Source of the DNA: Burkholderiales bacterium
Lineage (GTDB): Bacteria > Pseudomonadota > Gammaproteobacteria > Burkholderiales > Casimicrobiaceae
Direction: 5' to 3'
Assembly: GCA_025354075.1 (NCBI GenBank)
Contig: JANXNO010000639.1
Location: forward strand, 1-7,388
Length of the DNA stretch: 7,388 bases
The position numbers and the translations under genes were made by a program. Each line of letters starts with the position of its first letter. The first letter of the stretch is position 1. The notes under the pieces are model-generated. The model worked only from the letters and a program-made list of their open reading frames with translations, did no database searches and was not told where the DNA came from. This document shows positions 5,990 through 7,388 of the stretch, piece by piece.

Positions 5990-7388
5990 ATGCAGCGTTT
6001 AATTTCCGCTTCTCTACTTAGAGTCACCACAAATATTACAAACTGGTTCGTCTCGTTCCGGTTTCTATCGAAAGACCGGAGGCTAGCTGCAGCACCGCAA
6101 ATCTTTGCAGTAACCATAGCAGCGCTGATATGCGGGGGCATAGCGCAAGCTCAGCAGGCACCTCGATGCGTGGCGAACGCAGCTTGTCAACTCACATCTA
6201 CATCGCTAGAGTTTCGCCATAAAGCCACGGGGGTTTATTTCATGACCGCTTGTAGCAACGAAATTGCCGTTCTAGATGCGAACCCACTGCTATTTGAGCG
6301 AACCGGGCAAACGCTACCGGTTAACGCCGTAGCAGCAGCGCCCACGTTAGATACGATGAGCCGGTACCTGTTTGGGCCCGTAGCTTCGCCGGTAGCCTTG
6401 CCGACTCGACATTTTTACACGGCTATCAAAGCAGAAAATGATCAATTAGCCTCGACGCTAGCGCAATTGGCAAACCCTGCAGTTGCTTGCCTCGAAGCTA
6501 CAGACCTCGGATTTGTTAGTGCCCCGACGGGATTGACGCTTGACAACTCTACGCCGCCAAAATTGATTGCTATTGCCGAAAACATTTCGTGTCCAGCTGG
6601 GACCGCCCCAGTATGGCGCGCGTACAACGAAGTGGTGCCGCAACACAGATTTACGTCAAGTTATTCGTTTTTAAATTCCTCCATCTTGCCTGATACGCAA
6701 GCTACGAGTCCTTCTGCATGGAAAAACGAAGGGGTAAAGTTTTGCATACCTTCGGTGAAAAGCGTCTTCACAGTTACCAGCAGCGGCGGAGCACCGGCTG
6801 TCGCAGCTGGAGGGCTCGGTACCCTCAATATGGCGATCACCAATTCTATTCCCAGTGCCACAACATCAGGCACCACTCCGGTTTTACGCCTCGCGTTGCC
6901 AGCCAACTTGACCGCAACCGTTGCGGGTTACAGCTGCACCAACGAATCCGGCTCGCTCGCAAGCGGTTTGCTAGTGGCTTGCAGTCTGACTGCCATCGCT
7001 GGCTCAACGCCATTGACCGTGGTTGTCACGCTTACCGCAAACACCGCCTACGTTACGTCCGGGACGCCCACGTTACGCGCAACTGTCGCGCCGACCGATG
7101 CTGTAACTGCGGAGTACGATCCAAGCGCGTGCCTAAAAAATGCGACGCCTTACATCGGTTGTTTCGTGCAAACACTAAGCACACCGCCGACTGGCGGAAA
7201 TGGCGCGTTGCCCGCTATTGCCTCTTTGACCTTCGAGGTCTTATCGCAGGCATCCGGCAACCCAAATCAAGCAAATATTAGAGCTACTTTCCTGTCAACG
7301 GTCGGGAGTCAGAATCTATTGTTGTATGCCCAATCGCGATCCGCAGGCGGAGGGGCTTGGGAGAGTGCAGGCGCTCCAAACACCAATC
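5990..7388 (+). CDS. Large exported protein with HFYT-motif (DUF5648-like) module and Ig-like region, 3' end beyond window
   Basis: An uninterrupted frame of 466 codons that has no stop before the window end. An in-frame TAA at 5972-5974 leaves ATG 5990 as the only early ATG; the ribosome site is weak (AAAGTG at 5973-5978). The signal peptide has an unusually long N-region: the hydrophobic core is at about 38-51 and the likely cleavage is after AQA (Ala54). Residues 70-254 match the pattern of modules found in betaproteobacterial surface proteins: three motifs, GVYFMTA (81-87), RHFYTA (140-145) and HRFTSS (219-224), with NEIAVLDA, FERTGQ, CPAGTAPVWRAYN (201-213) and a closing WKNEGVKFC (244-252). 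This is the repeat style of DUF5648. From about 256 the sequence is Thr/Ala/Ser/Val-rich and probably beta-stranded, with spaced cysteine pairs, like Ig-like or DUF11-type adhesin domains. Likely a cell-surface or secreted protein; ligand unknown. Confidence 0.85.
   Translation, partial: MQRLISASLLRVTTNITNWFVSFRFLSKDRRLAAAPQIFAVTIAALICGGIAQAQQAPRCVANAACQLTSTSLEFRHKATGVYFMTACSNEIAVLDANPLLFERTGQTLPVNAVAAAPTLDTMSRYLFGPVASPVALPTRHFYTAIKAENDQLASTLAQLANPAVACLEATDLGFVSAPTGLTLDNSTPPKLIAIAENISCPAGTAPVWRAYNEVVPQHRFTSSYSFLNSSILPDTQATSPSAWKNEGVKFCIPSVKSVFTVTSSGGAPAVAAGGLGTLNMAITNSIPSATTSGTTPVLRLALPANLTATVAGYSCTNESGSLASGLLVACSLTAIAGSTPLTVVVTLTANTAYVTSGTPTLRATVAPTDAVTAEYDPSACLKNATPYIGCFVQTLSTPPTGGNGALPAIASLTFEVLSQASGNPNQANIRATFLSTVGSQNLLLYAQSRSAGGGAWESAGAPNTN

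Noticed and set aside
6718..7281. 187-codon + strand frame inside the right-hand gene
   Set aside because: Its peptide is Arg/His/Cys-rich with no recognisable domain, while the overlapping frame from 5990 has a signal peptide and family motifs and runs open for 466 codons. A shadow frame.
1..7388. CRISPR array, tRNA or rRNA genes, insertion sequences, phage or defence genes
   Set aside because: I saw no regularly spaced repeats, no tRNA-like cloverleaf, no transposase or integrase motifs and no defence-type domains on either strand.

Overview
The window looks like chromosomal DNA from a Gram-negative bacterium, most likely a betaproteobacterium (Burkholderiales-like). The reasons are the gspM / GspC-or-GspN-like / gspD gene order, the style of the secretin, and two families of exported proteins that I know mainly from environmental beta- and gammaproteobacteria. 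This placement is inference from protein style, not from a marker gene. All supported genes are on the + strand.

Left part (1-3886): the distal end of a type II secretion system (T2SS) operon. It holds the last codons of a gene that is probably gspM, then a small inner-membrane GspC/GspN-like protein joined by an ATGA overlap, then the outer-membrane secretin GspD. GspD has an N-terminal lipobox, which suggests a self-targeting 'liposecretin'. Next is a 190-aa exported protein with a proline-rich linker and a probable NTF2-like domain. No gspE or gspF follows gspD, so the ATPase and platform genes must lie upstream or elsewhere.

Middle part (3872-5612): a self-contained transcription unit. 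It has a sigma70-like promoter overlapping the end of the previous gene, an 87-nt leader with two small dyads, a strong Shine-Dalgarno site, a 504-aa Sec-exported surface-type protein with codon use typical of high expression, a structured 3' UTR (an outer 6-bp stem enclosing a perfect 10-bp hairpin), and a textbook Rho-independent terminator.

Right part (5613-7388): about 380 bases with no convincing gene, then a long reading frame that starts at 5990 and is still open at the window end (466 codons seen). It encodes an exported protein with a cysteine-rich N-terminal module carrying three HFYT-like motifs, related in style to DUF5648-type repeats, followed by beta-rich, Thr/Ala-rich Ig-like sequence.

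Working together: GspM, the GspC/N-like protein and GspD belong to the T2SS that moves folded periplasmic proteins across the outer membrane. The two downstream exported, cysteine-containing proteins are reasonable candidate cargo, but only proximity and their Sec signals support that.
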